This document shows positions 25,496 through 33,526 of a DNA stretch of 41,035 nucleotides, piece by piece; positions within the stretch are counted from its first letter, which is position 1, and each line of letters opens with the position of its first letter. This stretch comes from Entomomonas sp964395065 (GTDB lineage Bacteria; Pseudomonadota; Gammaproteobacteria; Pseudomonadales; Pseudomonadaceae). Under the pieces are notes generated by a model. That model was not told where the DNA came from and did no database searches. It saw only the letters and a list, made by a program, of their open reading frames with translations. The stretch spans positions 1-41,035 of the forward strand of contig CAYNAM010000006.1 in the NCBI GenBank assembly GCA_964395065.1, in the 5' to 3' direction. Both the position numbers and the translations under genes were made by a program.

Positions 25496-25577
25496 AAGAT
25501 GTACCATCTTTATACTGATGGTATTGCAGAAAAAACATCTTCATTACTTTGGTTAACACTAAGTTAATCAAAGTAAT
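25496..25577 (+). repeat. Cluster of alternative hairpins between the esterase and channel genes
   Basis: ATTACTTTGGTTAAC (25543-25557) pairs with GTTAATCAAAGTAAT (25563-25577) around ACTAA, 14 of 15 pairs plus one possible G-U. Upstream, AAGATG (25496-25501) can pair with CATCTT at 25505-25510 or 25536-25541, while ACCATC (25503-25508) can pair with GATGGT (25517-25522). The first two pairings exclude each other. There is no downstream T-run. Confidence 0.5.
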
Positions 25578-25688
25578 CGTAGAACATAGGTAATACAGCC
25601 TTGAATCAAATCATATAATGCCATTTTCTAATTTATTAAACTTTATTAACTGGTAATATATAATTTTTGCCAAACCCTTTTAAAAACC

Positions 25689-26864
25689 ATGGCTAACAAT
25701 ATATTAAAACACCCCCGTATTAACTTATTTATCAATATAATTCTTAGTTTATTAATCGCTATTAATGGTTTTTATTTAATCTTTCCAGTGTTAATCAATG
25801 CGCTGTTTCTGTTACCTGATAAATTCGAAACATTTAACTCATGGGAAAAAACTCTATCTGTCTTTGATCTGTTTGAAATACCTCAATTTGCATTAGGCTG
25901 TGCTCTTATTTTTGCAGCAATAGGACTCACCATGCGAACGCGCGCCGCATGGTTTTTCTCACTTATTATACTTTTTTTTACCTGTACCTATGCCTCATTA
26001 ACCACTATACAAAGTCATTGGTTAATCCCCTACTCCTTTACTCTTATTATAGTACTCATACTAAGATTTAAGTTTTATAACAAACGCAGTATTATTGCAG
26101 GCAGTTATTTTGCTTTAACAGGAATGATCCTTCTACTTTTTTACTCCGTATTTGGTGTGTTATACATGGGGTCGCAATTTAAACCTGCATTAACTGATAT
26201 GCCGAGTGCTTTCTATTTCTCCCTCGTAACAATGTCAACCGTAGGGTATGGTGACATTGTTCCTTATACACAAGATGCTCGCTTTTTTACCCTTACCGTT
26301 ATTATTCTTGGCATTACATTTTTTACTGCATCACTCAGTGGTGTCATCAGCTTTGTCACCGACGGAGGATTCAAACAAATCATTCATAGCAGAAGGGTTC
26401 AAAACATGCGTAATAATCATTACATTATTGCAGGTGCATCACCACTCGCCATTAGCTTGTACCAAGGACTTAAAGAGCGAAATATGGTCGTTACCGTAAT
26501 TATCAATAAAGAGGAGGTTCATACTTATCCCTCCGATACGGATATTGTTATAGGTGATCCATCCAGTGCAGAATGTTTACTTAAAGCTGGGGCAGATAAG
26601 GCTAAATACATCCTTGCATTACGTAATGATGACTCTGATAATGTATTTATAATATTAGCTGCTAAAGAAGTCATCAGTGAGCAGACAAAAATCATTTCTC
26701 TTGTAAACTCAAGCAGTAATTTACAGAAAATTAAACGCGTCCAACCAGATATGTTATTTTCACTGCAACTTTTAGGAAGTGAGCTACTTATTCGCACACT
26801 CAATAATGATCCAATCGATAATAAACTTGTAACAGATTTATTTTTTGGTCATATCGATTTATAG
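25689..26864 (+). CDS. kch: Kch-type potassium channel with RCK (TrkA-N) domain
   Basis: The 391-residue inner-membrane protein has about four to five N-terminal spans, then the pore helix and selectivity filter STVGYGD at about 183-189, and a final span. A cytoplasmic RCK/TrkA-N domain follows from about residue 243 (HYIIAGASPLAISLYQGLKERNMVV), ending with segments such as VIGDPSSAECLLKAGADKAKYILALRNDDSDNVF. This layout is that of E. coli Kch. Ion selectivity for potassium follows from the filter; gating is unknown. The ATG lacks a clear ribosome binding site (CCTTTTAAAAACC precedes it). Confidence 0.88.
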   Translation: MANNILKHPRINLFINIILSLLIAINGFYLIFPVLINALFLLPDKFETFNSWEKTLSVFDLFEIPQFALGCALIFAAIGLTMRTRAAWFFSLIILFFTCTYASLTTIQSHWLIPYSFTLIIVLILRFKFYNKRSIIAGSYFALTGMILLLFYSVFGVLYMGSQFKPALTDMPSAFYFSLVTMSTVGYGDIVPYTQDARFFTLTVIILGITFFTASLSGVISFVTDGGFKQIIHSRRVQNMRNNHYIIAGASPLAISLYQGLKERNMVVTVIINKEEVHTYPSDTDIVIGDPSSAECLLKAGADKAKYILALRNDDSDNVFIILAAKEVISEQTKIISLVNSSSNLQKIKRVQPDMLFSLQLLGSELLIRTLNNDPIDNKLVTDLFFGHIDL

Positions 26865-26875
26865 TAATTTAAATA

Positions 26876-26901
26876 AAATTGCCCCTCAAGAGGGGCAATT
26901 T
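26876..26901. terminator. Bidirectional terminator between kch and the OHCU decarboxylase gene
   Basis: AAATTGCCCCTC (26876-26887) and GAGGGGCAATTT (26890-26901) are perfect reverse complements separated by AA. The short T-runs and the position between convergent genes fit a shared rho-independent terminator. Confidence 0.88.
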
Positions 26902-26922
26902 AATAGTCTACTATCAAGCGAC

Positions 26923-27513
26923 TTATTTTACAGAATCTAACATGCGCATTAATAAAATTTTATAAAACTGCTGCATAGCAATATTAAACTCTGTATCAGG
27001 ATCATTGTTAAGTCTATCTTCTAACTCCACAAAAATAGCTTGTTTATCATACCCTTTGATGGCAAGTAAAAAGTCATAACCGAATTTCTCACGGTATTTA
27101 TCATTCATTGTTTGTAAATTTTTGGCTTCTTCCTCTGTACACACATTTAAACCAGAGCCTGATTGTTCTGCCAAGGAGCTCGCCGCAATATTTTCTGCTC
27201 TTAAACTCTTACAAGCCAAACGTGGATGGGTTTTGATTAATGATAATTGCGTGTCATGATCACTATTTTTTATAATAGTTACCATGGTTTCATACATATT
27301 AACAAACCCTGTAAATGGGCGCTTTTGACTAGACTCTTTCACAACCCAAGGCGCATTATTAAATAGAGGAGTAAACGTTGTTACATAGTCCACTTCACTC
27401 ATTTTATTAATATCTTGAAAACGATAAGGTGCCTTATTACTCACGTCTGCATTGGCTCCCATAGAGAAAGAGAAACAAAGAAAAACTCCTACAAATAATT
27501 GCCTTAACTTCAT
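26923..27513 (-). CDS. uraD: OHCU decarboxylase with a signal peptide (exported UraD)
   Basis: OHCU decarboxylase converts 2-oxo-4-hydroxy-4-carboxy-5-ureidoimidazoline to S-allantoin, the last step of urate oxidation. The family pattern is complete: LFNNAPWVVKESSQKRPF near residue 50, the catalytic H96 in HPRLA, E116 in LAEQSGSGL, the FGYDFLLAIKG block near 144, and the EDRLNNDPDTEFNIAMQQ helix near 165. In front is a typical Sec signal peptide (MKLRQLFVGVFLCFSFSMGANA, cleavage after A22), so the mature enzyme of about 174 residues should be periplasmic. Two mature cysteines, C101 and C125, could form a disulfide. Most characterised UraD proteins are cytoplasmic. No uricase or HIU hydrolase gene is in the window. 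Confidence 0.87.
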   Translation of the reverse strand: MKLRQLFVGVFLCFSFSMGANADVSNKAPYRFQDINKMSEVDYVTTFTPLFNNAPWVVKESSQKRPFTGFVNMYETMVTIIKNSDHDTQLSLIKTHPRLACKSLRAENIAASSLAEQSGSGLNVCTEEEAKNLQTMNDKYREKFGYDFLLAIKGYDKQAIFVELEDRLNNDPDTEFNIAMQQFYKILLMRMLDSVK

Positions 27514-27844
27514 AATGACTTCCTGATAATGATTAAATAAACAATTTGATATAAAGCATTTTTATTTTAATTCAAAATATAAAAACATAGTGAATATTAT
27601 ATCGAAAAAGAAGTAGCTATTAACTTAAATCAACAAACAAATCGATTAAATAATAACTTAAAACAAATTAGTCCTTTGATAATCATTTTAATAATTTTGA
27701 CAATTCATATTACATTATCGTATTCCGCCCATAAAGAAGTGTAGACTAATGATTATTTTATTTAATGGTAAAACTATTCCATACTCTACCAACCTATTAA
27801 ATAAATTGTGCACTATCTTACCAACTTACTAAGGAATAATTACT
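27514..27844. other. Divergent intergenic region between uraD and the acetoin reductase gene
   Basis: This 331-bp AT-rich stretch has no coding frame of note. It contains TTGACA at 27697-27702 as a possible -35, and two near-identical 13-mers, ACCAACCTATTAA (27788-27800) and ACCAACTTACTAA (27820-27832), exactly 32 bp apart, just before the reductase ATG. An AAGGAA ribosome binding site precedes that ATG. Confidence 0.45.
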
Positions 27845-28618
27845 ATGACTAAAAAAGTAGCTGTAATTACAGGCTCAGGGGATGGATTAGGAAAGGGAAT
27901 AGCTAAACGCTTGGCTGAAGATGGTTTTAAAATAGTTCTTTCCGATATTAACGTAACAACCCTACAAAAAACAGAACAAGAATTTAAACAATTAGGATTC
28001 GAGGTAACCAGCTTTTTAGGTGATGTTTCTAAACAAATAGACCAGCAAAACTTAGTCAACCATGCTGTCAATGCTTTTGGCCAGGTTGATATTTTCATTA
28101 ATAATGCGGGGATTGAAGAAGTTGCTCCTATACTTGAGCTCACACCTGATGACTTAGAAAGGATTCTAAATATTAATGTAAAAAGTGTTATCTATGGCAT
28201 ACAAGCTGCTGCTAAACAAATGATCAAACAAGGTACAGGCGGAAAAATCCTAAACGCATGTAGCATTGCTGGTCATGAATCTTACGAATTACTAGGTTCT
28301 TATTGTGCATCAAAACATGCTGTGCGCTCTATTACCCACACATCTGCTAAAGAACTTGCTCAACATAAAATCACAGTAAATGCTTATTGCCCAGGCGTTG
28401 CGCCCACGAAGATGTGGGACCGTATCGATGCTGGCATGGTTAAATATATGGGTCTAAAACCAGGCGAGGCACTCAAAAAATTCTCAGCCGGTATCTTATT
28501 GGGTAGAACGCAACAGCCCGAAGATATTGCAAACCTTGTCTCGTTCTTAGCATCACCCAATGCAGACTATATTACAGGCCAGGCTATTATCAGCGATGGC
28601 GGTATTGTTTTCCGTTAA
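27845..28618 (+). CDS. budC: SDR diacetyl/acetoin reductase (2,3-butanediol dehydrogenase type)
   Basis: The 257-residue short-chain dehydrogenase has the cofactor motif TGSGDGLGKG (residues 10-19), an aspartate at the end of the second strand (VLSDIN) pointing to NAD(H) rather than NADP(H), NNAG near residue 87, and the catalytic Ser-Tyr-Lys set in NACSIAGHESYELLGSYCASK. The NAYCPGVAPTKMWDRID segment is characteristic of the acetoin-forming diacetyl reductase (ButA/BudC) group. It would regenerate NAD by reducing diacetyl or acetoin in fermentation. No acetolactate synthase or decarboxylase gene is nearby, so the substrate is inferred from family resemblance. Confidence 0.82.
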   Translation: MTKKVAVITGSGDGLGKGIAKRLAEDGFKIVLSDINVTTLQKTEQEFKQLGFEVTSFLGDVSKQIDQQNLVNHAVNAFGQVDIFINNAGIEEVAPILELTPDDLERILNINVKSVIYGIQAAAKQMIKQGTGGKILNACSIAGHESYELLGSYCASKHAVRSITHTSAKELAQHKITVNAYCPGVAPTKMWDRIDAGMVKYMGLKPGEALKKFSAGILLGRTQQPEDIANLVSFLASPNADYITGQAIISDGGIVFR

Positions 28619-28626
28619 AATGGAAT

Positions 28627-28658
28627 AAAAGCATACTATCTCTTAATGGTATGCTTTT
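28627..28658. terminator. Bidirectional terminator between budC and rnz
   Basis: AAAAGCATAC (28627-28636) pairs with GTATGCTTTT (28649-28658) around a 12-base loop that can pair further. It lies between two convergent stops. Confidence 0.8.
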
Positions 28659-28688
28659 ACTATTAAGTCTTTTTAAACAACTATCGTT

Positions 28689-29603
28689 TCAAATGATGAA
28701 ATGGCTAAAATCATTGGCTATTTCAGTTTCTTTAAATACTTTACGACACTCATCTAATAATTGCTTATAATTTTGTTCAGAGTAGCGAGAGCTAATATGG
28801 GTAATAATAAGTTTTTTCGCATTCGCTTTCTTTGCAATTGTTGCTACTTGTGTCGTTGTTGAGTGCCCATACTTCTCGGCTAACTCTTCTAAAGCGCCCT
28901 CAAATGTTGCCTCATGCACCATCACATCTGCATTGCTTGCAAGCACTATCGCTGTTTTAGTAGGAACCGTATCGCCAAAAATAGCAACCACTTTTCCTTT
29001 TATAGGAGAGGTTATAAAATCTTTACCCTGTAAAATACGCCCGTCAGCCAATTCGACTTCTTTTCCCTCTTTCAATTGCTTTAAATGAGGCCCTTCTGAC
29101 ACTTTTAATTTAGCCAGTAATTTGGTGTTGAGTGCACCAGGTTTATCTTTTTCTACCACTCTAAAACCATAGCTTTCTACACGGTGAGTCAGTGGCAAAC
29201 AAGACACTATAAATTGTTCATCCTCAAAAATAACCCCCTCCTCAATTTCTTTAACCTCTAGTTGATAAGATACGCGTGACGCAGAAATATTCATCACCAC
29301 CGTTAAATACTCTTTAATCCCTTTTGGTCCATAAACAGTAAGAGGTGTCGCTTGATGAGCAAAAGATCTTGAACTTAAAAGCCCTGGCAGTCCAAATAAA
29401 TGATCACCATGTAAATGTGTAATAAAAATCTTTTCTATTTTCGAAATCTTTAATGGTATTTTTAAAAACTGATGCTGAGTTCCCTCTCCACAGTCAAATA
29501 CCCAAAGTGCTTTTCGCTCTTTCATTAAGTTAAGCACACAGCAGGAAGCATTACGCTCACTAGAGGGTAATCCTGATCCCGTACCTAAAAAAAATAGCTC
29601 CAC
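28689..29603 (-). CDS. rnz: Ribonuclease Z
   Basis: RNase Z is a metallo-beta-lactamase-fold endonuclease that trims the 3' ends of tRNA precursors; in bacteria that encode CCA it may act on other RNAs. The metal-binding motif HLHGDH is at residues 63-68 after the start MELFFLGTGSGLPSSERN. Other blocks are IFGDTVPT and MVHEATFEG with a ligand aspartate and histidine, a short exosite-like segment around 150-180, and LIITHISSRY near residue 270. The length of 304 residues fits the short bacterial form. Confidence 0.94.
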   Translation of the reverse strand: MELFFLGTGSGLPSSERNASCCVLNLMKERKALWVFDCGEGTQHQFLKIPLKISKIEKIFITHLHGDHLFGLPGLLSSRSFAHQATPLTVYGPKGIKEYLTVVMNISASRVSYQLEVKEIEEGVIFEDEQFIVSCLPLTHRVESYGFRVVEKDKPGALNTKLLAKLKVSEGPHLKQLKEGKEVELADGRILQGKDFITSPIKGKVVAIFGDTVPTKTAIVLASNADVMVHEATFEGALEELAEKYGHSTTTQVATIAKKANAKKLIITHISSRYSEQNYKQLLDECRKVFKETEIANDFSHFII

Positions 29604-29704
29604 TCAATACTCTCCAAGCTTATTACATCAATTGCTGCTTTATGATGTTATCTTAGAAGGATAATAATTAACTTACTCATTATTTAACAAATATAAATTA
29701 TGTT

Positions 29705-30811
29705 TTACTGGCACGATGTTGCATACCAAATACCTGCTTCGCAACAAACGGCTCCTTGCAACTCCAAATCCGTTAATTCGATTAATACTTTATCAAACGG
29801 TATATTAAGGCTAATAGCCAGTGAATCACTACTTTGTGGCGCTGCCTTTAATGCTTTTAATAATAAACTATCGGGAATAACGTCAAAAAATGATTGCTGT
29901 GTTTTCAAAGGTACTCTGACATCAACATTTTTCCATCCTTGCAATGCTTCTAGGATATGCTCAATACTCTCTACTAGAATAGCACCTTCCCTGATTAACT
30001 GATGACATCCTTTAACCCCTGCATAATGGATCGATCCAGGAATAGCAAATACCTCCCGTCCCTGCTCAGCTGCTAACCTTGCAGTAATTAAAGAACCGCT
30101 TGACAAAGAAGCCTCAACTACCAATATACCTAAAGATAAACCACTAATAATTCGATTCCTTCTCGGAAAATTAGAAGCTTGTGGTGCTGTATTTAAAGGA
30201 AACTCTGAAACCAGAATACCCTTAGCTTCCACAATATTGTGCGCTAACTTACTATGGCTTTTAGGATACATATATTTTAACCCACATCCCAACACAGCAA
30301 CTGTCTCTCCTTGAGCTACGAGTGATCCAGAATGGGCCGCCCCATCAATACCTAACGCTAAACCACTGGTAATGACAAAACCACACTCAGCTAATTGTTT
30401 AGCAAATTGATAAGCCGTATCTAATCCCGGCTTACTGGCATGGCGACTTCCTACAATAGCTAATTGAGGCTTTTCTAATAAACCAATATTACCTTTTACA
30501 TAAAGTACAGGAGGAAAATCACTAATTTCTTTTAATAAGGCTGGATAATGAGGAGAATCCCAAAAAATCAATTGCTGACCATCAGATTCTAGCCAACGCA
30601 ATGCCTGGTCTGCTTGATCTTCTGCTTGTTTTTTTTCTACCGCTACACTACTACGAGGCAACCCTATCTGCTGCCATTGTGCTTGTAAATACAATGCCGA
30701 TTCTGCTGATCCAAAATGATTTACTAGCTGAATAAACCGCCTACTACCAATAGTTGGCAAATTATGTAAAATTAGGCGAGCTTTTAACTCTTGTGCAGAT
30801 AAGCCATCCAT
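29705..30811 (-). CDS. dprA: DNA processing protein DprA (Smf)
   Basis: DprA binds incoming single-stranded DNA and loads RecA during natural transformation. The Rossmann-like core shows LAIVGSRHASKPGLDTAYQFAKQLAE near residue 114, ITSGLALGIDGAAHSGSL near residue 147, FPRRNRIISGLSLGILVVEASLSSGSLITA near residue 213, and GREVFAIPGSIHYAGVKGCHQLIREGA near residue 250. An N-terminal SAM-like domain (LPTIGSRRFIQLVNHFGS) and a C-terminal winged helix (about 315-368) complete the 368-residue protein. Gene order dprA / LysM / def-fmt-rsmB is that of Pseudomonas. It is separated from the LysM gene by a terminator, so it probably has its own promoter. Confidence 0.95.
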   Translation of the reverse strand: MDGLSAQELKARLILHNLPTIGSRRFIQLVNHFGSAESALYLQAQWQQIGLPRSSVAVEKKQAEDQADQALRWLESDGQQLIFWDSPHYPALLKEISDFPPVLYVKGNIGLLEKPQLAIVGSRHASKPGLDTAYQFAKQLAECGFVITSGLALGIDGAAHSGSLVAQGETVAVLGCGLKYMYPKSHSKLAHNIVEAKGILVSEFPLNTAPQASNFPRRNRIISGLSLGILVVEASLSSGSLITARLAAEQGREVFAIPGSIHYAGVKGCHQLIREGAILVESIEHILEALQGWKNVDVRVPLKTQQSFFDVIPDSLLLKALKAAPQSSDSLAISLNIPFDKVLIELTDLELQGAVCCEAGIWYATSCQ

Positions 30812-30853
30812 TTGATTTATCCTTCCTATCTATTTTGTAAAATACCGCTCATA

Positions 30854-30885
30854 AAAAAAGAGAGATTAAACAATCTCTCTTTTTT
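30854..30885. terminator. Terminator after the LysM gene
   Basis: AAAAAAGAGAGATT (30854-30867) pairs perfectly with AATCTCTCTTTTTT (30872-30885) around AAAC. It is placed between the LysM gene stop and dprA on the minus strand. Confidence 0.82.
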
Positions 30886-30900
30886 ATAACACAATATAAC

Positions 30901-31941
30901 TTATTGAGGATTTTTTAACTTATCACCAACACTTAAAGGCTTGCTTGCAGATAAGACAATACCATAACTTAACTTATTATAAGTACGAAAAACCATTAAC
31001 ATACCCGCCTCTTCATCAGGTAATTTAACATCGCCACCTTCAACTTGATCTTTTACTGTTTCACCTAAACGATAAATCGATAAAACATTACCCACTTCAA
31101 TACCATCACGTGTACCTTTATTAATAAGTACTACATCAGAACGTCCTACTTGTGAAACACCTCTAGGTACATCAACGATCTCAGCATTAATTAAAGTTTT
31201 TGGTGCACTAGGTTGGAACGTCGCTGAAATATTACGCTCTTCTGTAGGTAATACACGGTCACCATTACGCACTTCTTGATTGGTACGAATAAGTTGCAAT
31301 GTTGATACTGAACCTTGTTTAGCGATAAGTGTTGCAGAACCAATTTCATCAGCGTTAATACCTAATAACTCATTGGTTTTAGGATCCCTAAATTCTTTCG
31401 CTTGACGAAAGATACCAAAACCTGTGTCACCTTCTGGTAACTTACCTCTTGCATAAACTTTACTTCCTGTACCGCTTACCACACTTCCAGATTCACCACC
31501 CACGATATAAGGTTGTTTATTTAACTCTTCTGCATTTGATAACACTCTGTTACGCAATAAGAAAGAATTAATTGCTTGTAAAGGAATTGTTGGAATAGCA
31601 TCTGACATTGGCTCTACACGAACAGAAGGCGACAACTTCACCGTTCCTCGTGACTGGCCACGCTTTAAACTTACACGTGGTTTTCCATTAACATAAACCA
31701 ATGTTAATGTATCACCTGGATAAATCAGATTAGGATCCTTAATAGTTGGATTTACTTGCCAAATCTCTTTCCAGAGCCAGGGTTGTTTCAAAAAACGTCC
31801 TGAAATATCCCATAACGTATCACCTTTTACAACCGTATAGGTTGTAGGATGATTTTCTTTCAACTCGACTTGCTGAGCTTGTAACAGTGTACTAAAGGCT
31901 AGTAAACCAAGGGCGAGTAGTAATTTCCTCATGCCATGCAT
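30901..31941 (-). CDS. Exported LysM-domain protein
   Basis: The 346-residue protein starts with a signal peptide ending LLQAQ (about residue 22), then a LysM domain at about 35-83 (TYTVVKGDTLWDISGRFLKQ, then NLIYPGDTL) that should bind peptidoglycan. The remainder is a long beta-rich region with repeats such as DRVLPTEERN and GTRDGIEVGNVLSIYR. It is homologous in position and layout to the LysM gene next to dprA in Pseudomonas. The exact role is unknown. It is divergent from def across 117 bp. The second ATG (residue 4) is an equally possible start. Confidence 0.9.
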   Translation of the reverse strand: MHGMRKLLLALGLLAFSTLLQAQQVELKENHPTTYTVVKGDTLWDISGRFLKQPWLWKEIWQVNPTIKDPNLIYPGDTLTLVYVNGKPRVSLKRGQSRGTVKLSPSVRVEPMSDAIPTIPLQAINSFLLRNRVLSNAEELNKQPYIVGGESGSVVSGTGSKVYARGKLPEGDTGFGIFRQAKEFRDPKTNELLGINADEIGSATLIAKQGSVSTLQLIRTNQEVRNGDRVLPTEERNISATFQPSAPKTLINAEIVDVPRGVSQVGRSDVVLINKGTRDGIEVGNVLSIYRLGETVKDQVEGGDVKLPDEEAGMLMVFRTYNKLSYGIVLSASKPLSVGDKLKNPQ

Positions 31942-32058
31942 TCCTTTCTTATTACCTAATTTGTAAAATTACAACAGAAAACATTCATCTTATAGTGTAA
32001 ACTGTTTTGGTATTATAACGCTATTTATTTAACTTTCTACAACGAAATCTACTGTACT

Positions 32059-32577
32059 ATGTCAATTTTAACCATACTTGAATTTCCAGACCCTCGTTTA
32101 CGTAAAATTGCAACGCCTATTGAAAAGGTAGATGCAGACCTTCAACAACAAATTGACGACATGTTTGAAACCATGTATGAAGCCCCAGGAATAGGATTAG
32201 CGGCAACGCAAGTCAATTTTCATAAACAACTCATTGTAATCGATATTAGCGAAGATCGTACACAACCGCTAGTATTTATTAACCCTAAAATTGAAATTTT
32301 GTCAGAAGATCCTCACACTTACAAAGAGGGGTGCCTCTCAGTTCCCGGCTTTTATGAAGATATTATCCGGCCAGAACGAGTCAAGGTAAATGCTCTAAAC
32401 CGCAATGGTGAAGCTTTTGAAATGATTTGTGAAGGACTACTAGCCGTTTGTATCCAACATGAGATGGATCACTTAAGTGGAAAACTGTTTGTCGACTATC
32501 TGTCCACCCTCAAGCGTAACCGTATTGCGCATAAGCTTGAAAAACAGCATAAATTAGACCAAAAGGCTGCTAAATAA
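32059..32577 (+). CDS. def: Peptide deformylase
   Basis: Def removes the formyl group from the N-terminal methionine of new proteins. The three motifs are intact: GIGLAATQV (44-52), EGCLSVPG with C92, and QHEMDHLSGKLF with the metal ligands H134 and H138 and catalytic E135. The length of 172 residues is normal. fmt starts one base after the stop, so formylation and deformylation genes form an operon with rsmB. Confidence 0.97.
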   Translation: MSILTILEFPDPRLRKIATPIEKVDADLQQQIDDMFETMYEAPGIGLAATQVNFHKQLIVIDISEDRTQPLVFINPKIEILSEDPHTYKEGCLSVPGFYEDIIRPERVKVNALNRNGEAFEMICEGLLAVCIQHEMDHLSGKLFVDYLSTLKRNRIAHKLEKQHKLDQKAAK

Positions 32578-32578
32578 A

Positions 32579-33526
32579 ATGAATAGATCTTTGCGTATCA
32601 TTTTTGCTGGCACTCCTGAGTTTGCAGCTGTACATCTGGCAAAAATCATTCAACATAACCATCATGAACTAGTAGGAGTTTACACACAACCCGACCGCCC
32701 TGCCGGCCGAGGGAAAAAACTCATGGCTAGCCCCGTTAAAGAACTAGCACTACAGCATAATATACCTATATTTCAACCTACAACCCTTAAGACAGAAGAG
32801 GCACAAAAAGAATTGGCTTCTTTACGACCTGATTTAATGGTCGTTGTCGCCTATGGACTCATTTTGCCTCAATCAGTGTTAGACACCCCTACACTAGGAT
32901 GCATTAATAGCCATGCCTCACTTCTCCCCCGATGGCGTGGGGCTGCACCTATTCAGCGAGCCATTCAAGCAGGCGATAAAGAAACAGGCATTACTGTCAT
33001 GCAAATGGAAGCAGGACTCGATACAGGTCCGATGCTATTAAAAGCAACAACCACTATTACAGAGCAAGATAACGGCGGCAGCTTGCATGATCGTCTTGCC
33101 GAATTAGGATCAACCGCAGTCATTACAGCAATTGATGGTCTTGCAAATAAAAAACTAACTCCTGAAAAACAAGATGATACCCTTGCTTGTTATGCCCATA
33201 AACTGAATAAAGAAGAAGCCGAAATCAACTGGCAACTGACGGCTACAGACTTAGCCAATACAATAAGAGCCTTCACTCCCTGGCCTATTTGTTATAGCTT
33301 TATTGATAATATACCACTCAAGATATTAGAGGCACATGTCGTTAATATATCCGGTGATGCAGGCAAAATAATCGATATTTCCAAGGAGGGACTTATCATA
33401 GCCTGTGGAAAGCAAGCTCTATGCATTACCAAAATACAACTTCCAAACAGTAAACCATTATCTTTCTGGGATGTATATAATGGCCATAAAGAATTGTTTA
33501 CGCCTCATCGGATACTCGGCAAATGA
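32579..33526 (+). CDS. fmt: Methionyl-tRNA formyltransferase
   Basis: Fmt formylates initiator Met-tRNA with 10-formyl-THF. The N-terminal domain shows RIIFAGTPEFAAVHLAKII, the QPDRPAGRGKKL loop near residue 41, and the catalytic block INSHASLLPRWRGAAPIQRAI near residue 108. The C-terminal OB-fold domain begins near residue 205 (EINWQLTATDLANTIRAFTPWP). The length of 315 residues is standard. The stop overlaps the rsmB start by 4 bp (ATGA). Confidence 0.97.
   Translation: MNRSLRIIFAGTPEFAAVHLAKIIQHNHHELVGVYTQPDRPAGRGKKLMASPVKELALQHNIPIFQPTTLKTEEAQKELASLRPDLMVVVAYGLILPQSVLDTPTLGCINSHASLLPRWRGAAPIQRAIQAGDKETGITVMQMEAGLDTGPMLLKATTTITEQDNGGSLHDRLAELGSTAVITAIDGLANKKLTPEKQDDTLACYAHKLNKEEAEINWQLTATDLANTIRAFTPWPICYSFIDNIPLKILEAHVVNISGDAGKIIDISKEGLIIACGKQALCITKIQLPNSKPLSFWDVYNGHKELFTPHRILGK

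Noticed and set aside
27678..27695. Fur-like run of three NATWAT hexamers upstream of the acetoin reductase gene
   Set aside because: It matches the relaxed hexamer rule but only about 13 of 18 positions of the consensus box; such runs are expected by chance in AT-rich DNA.
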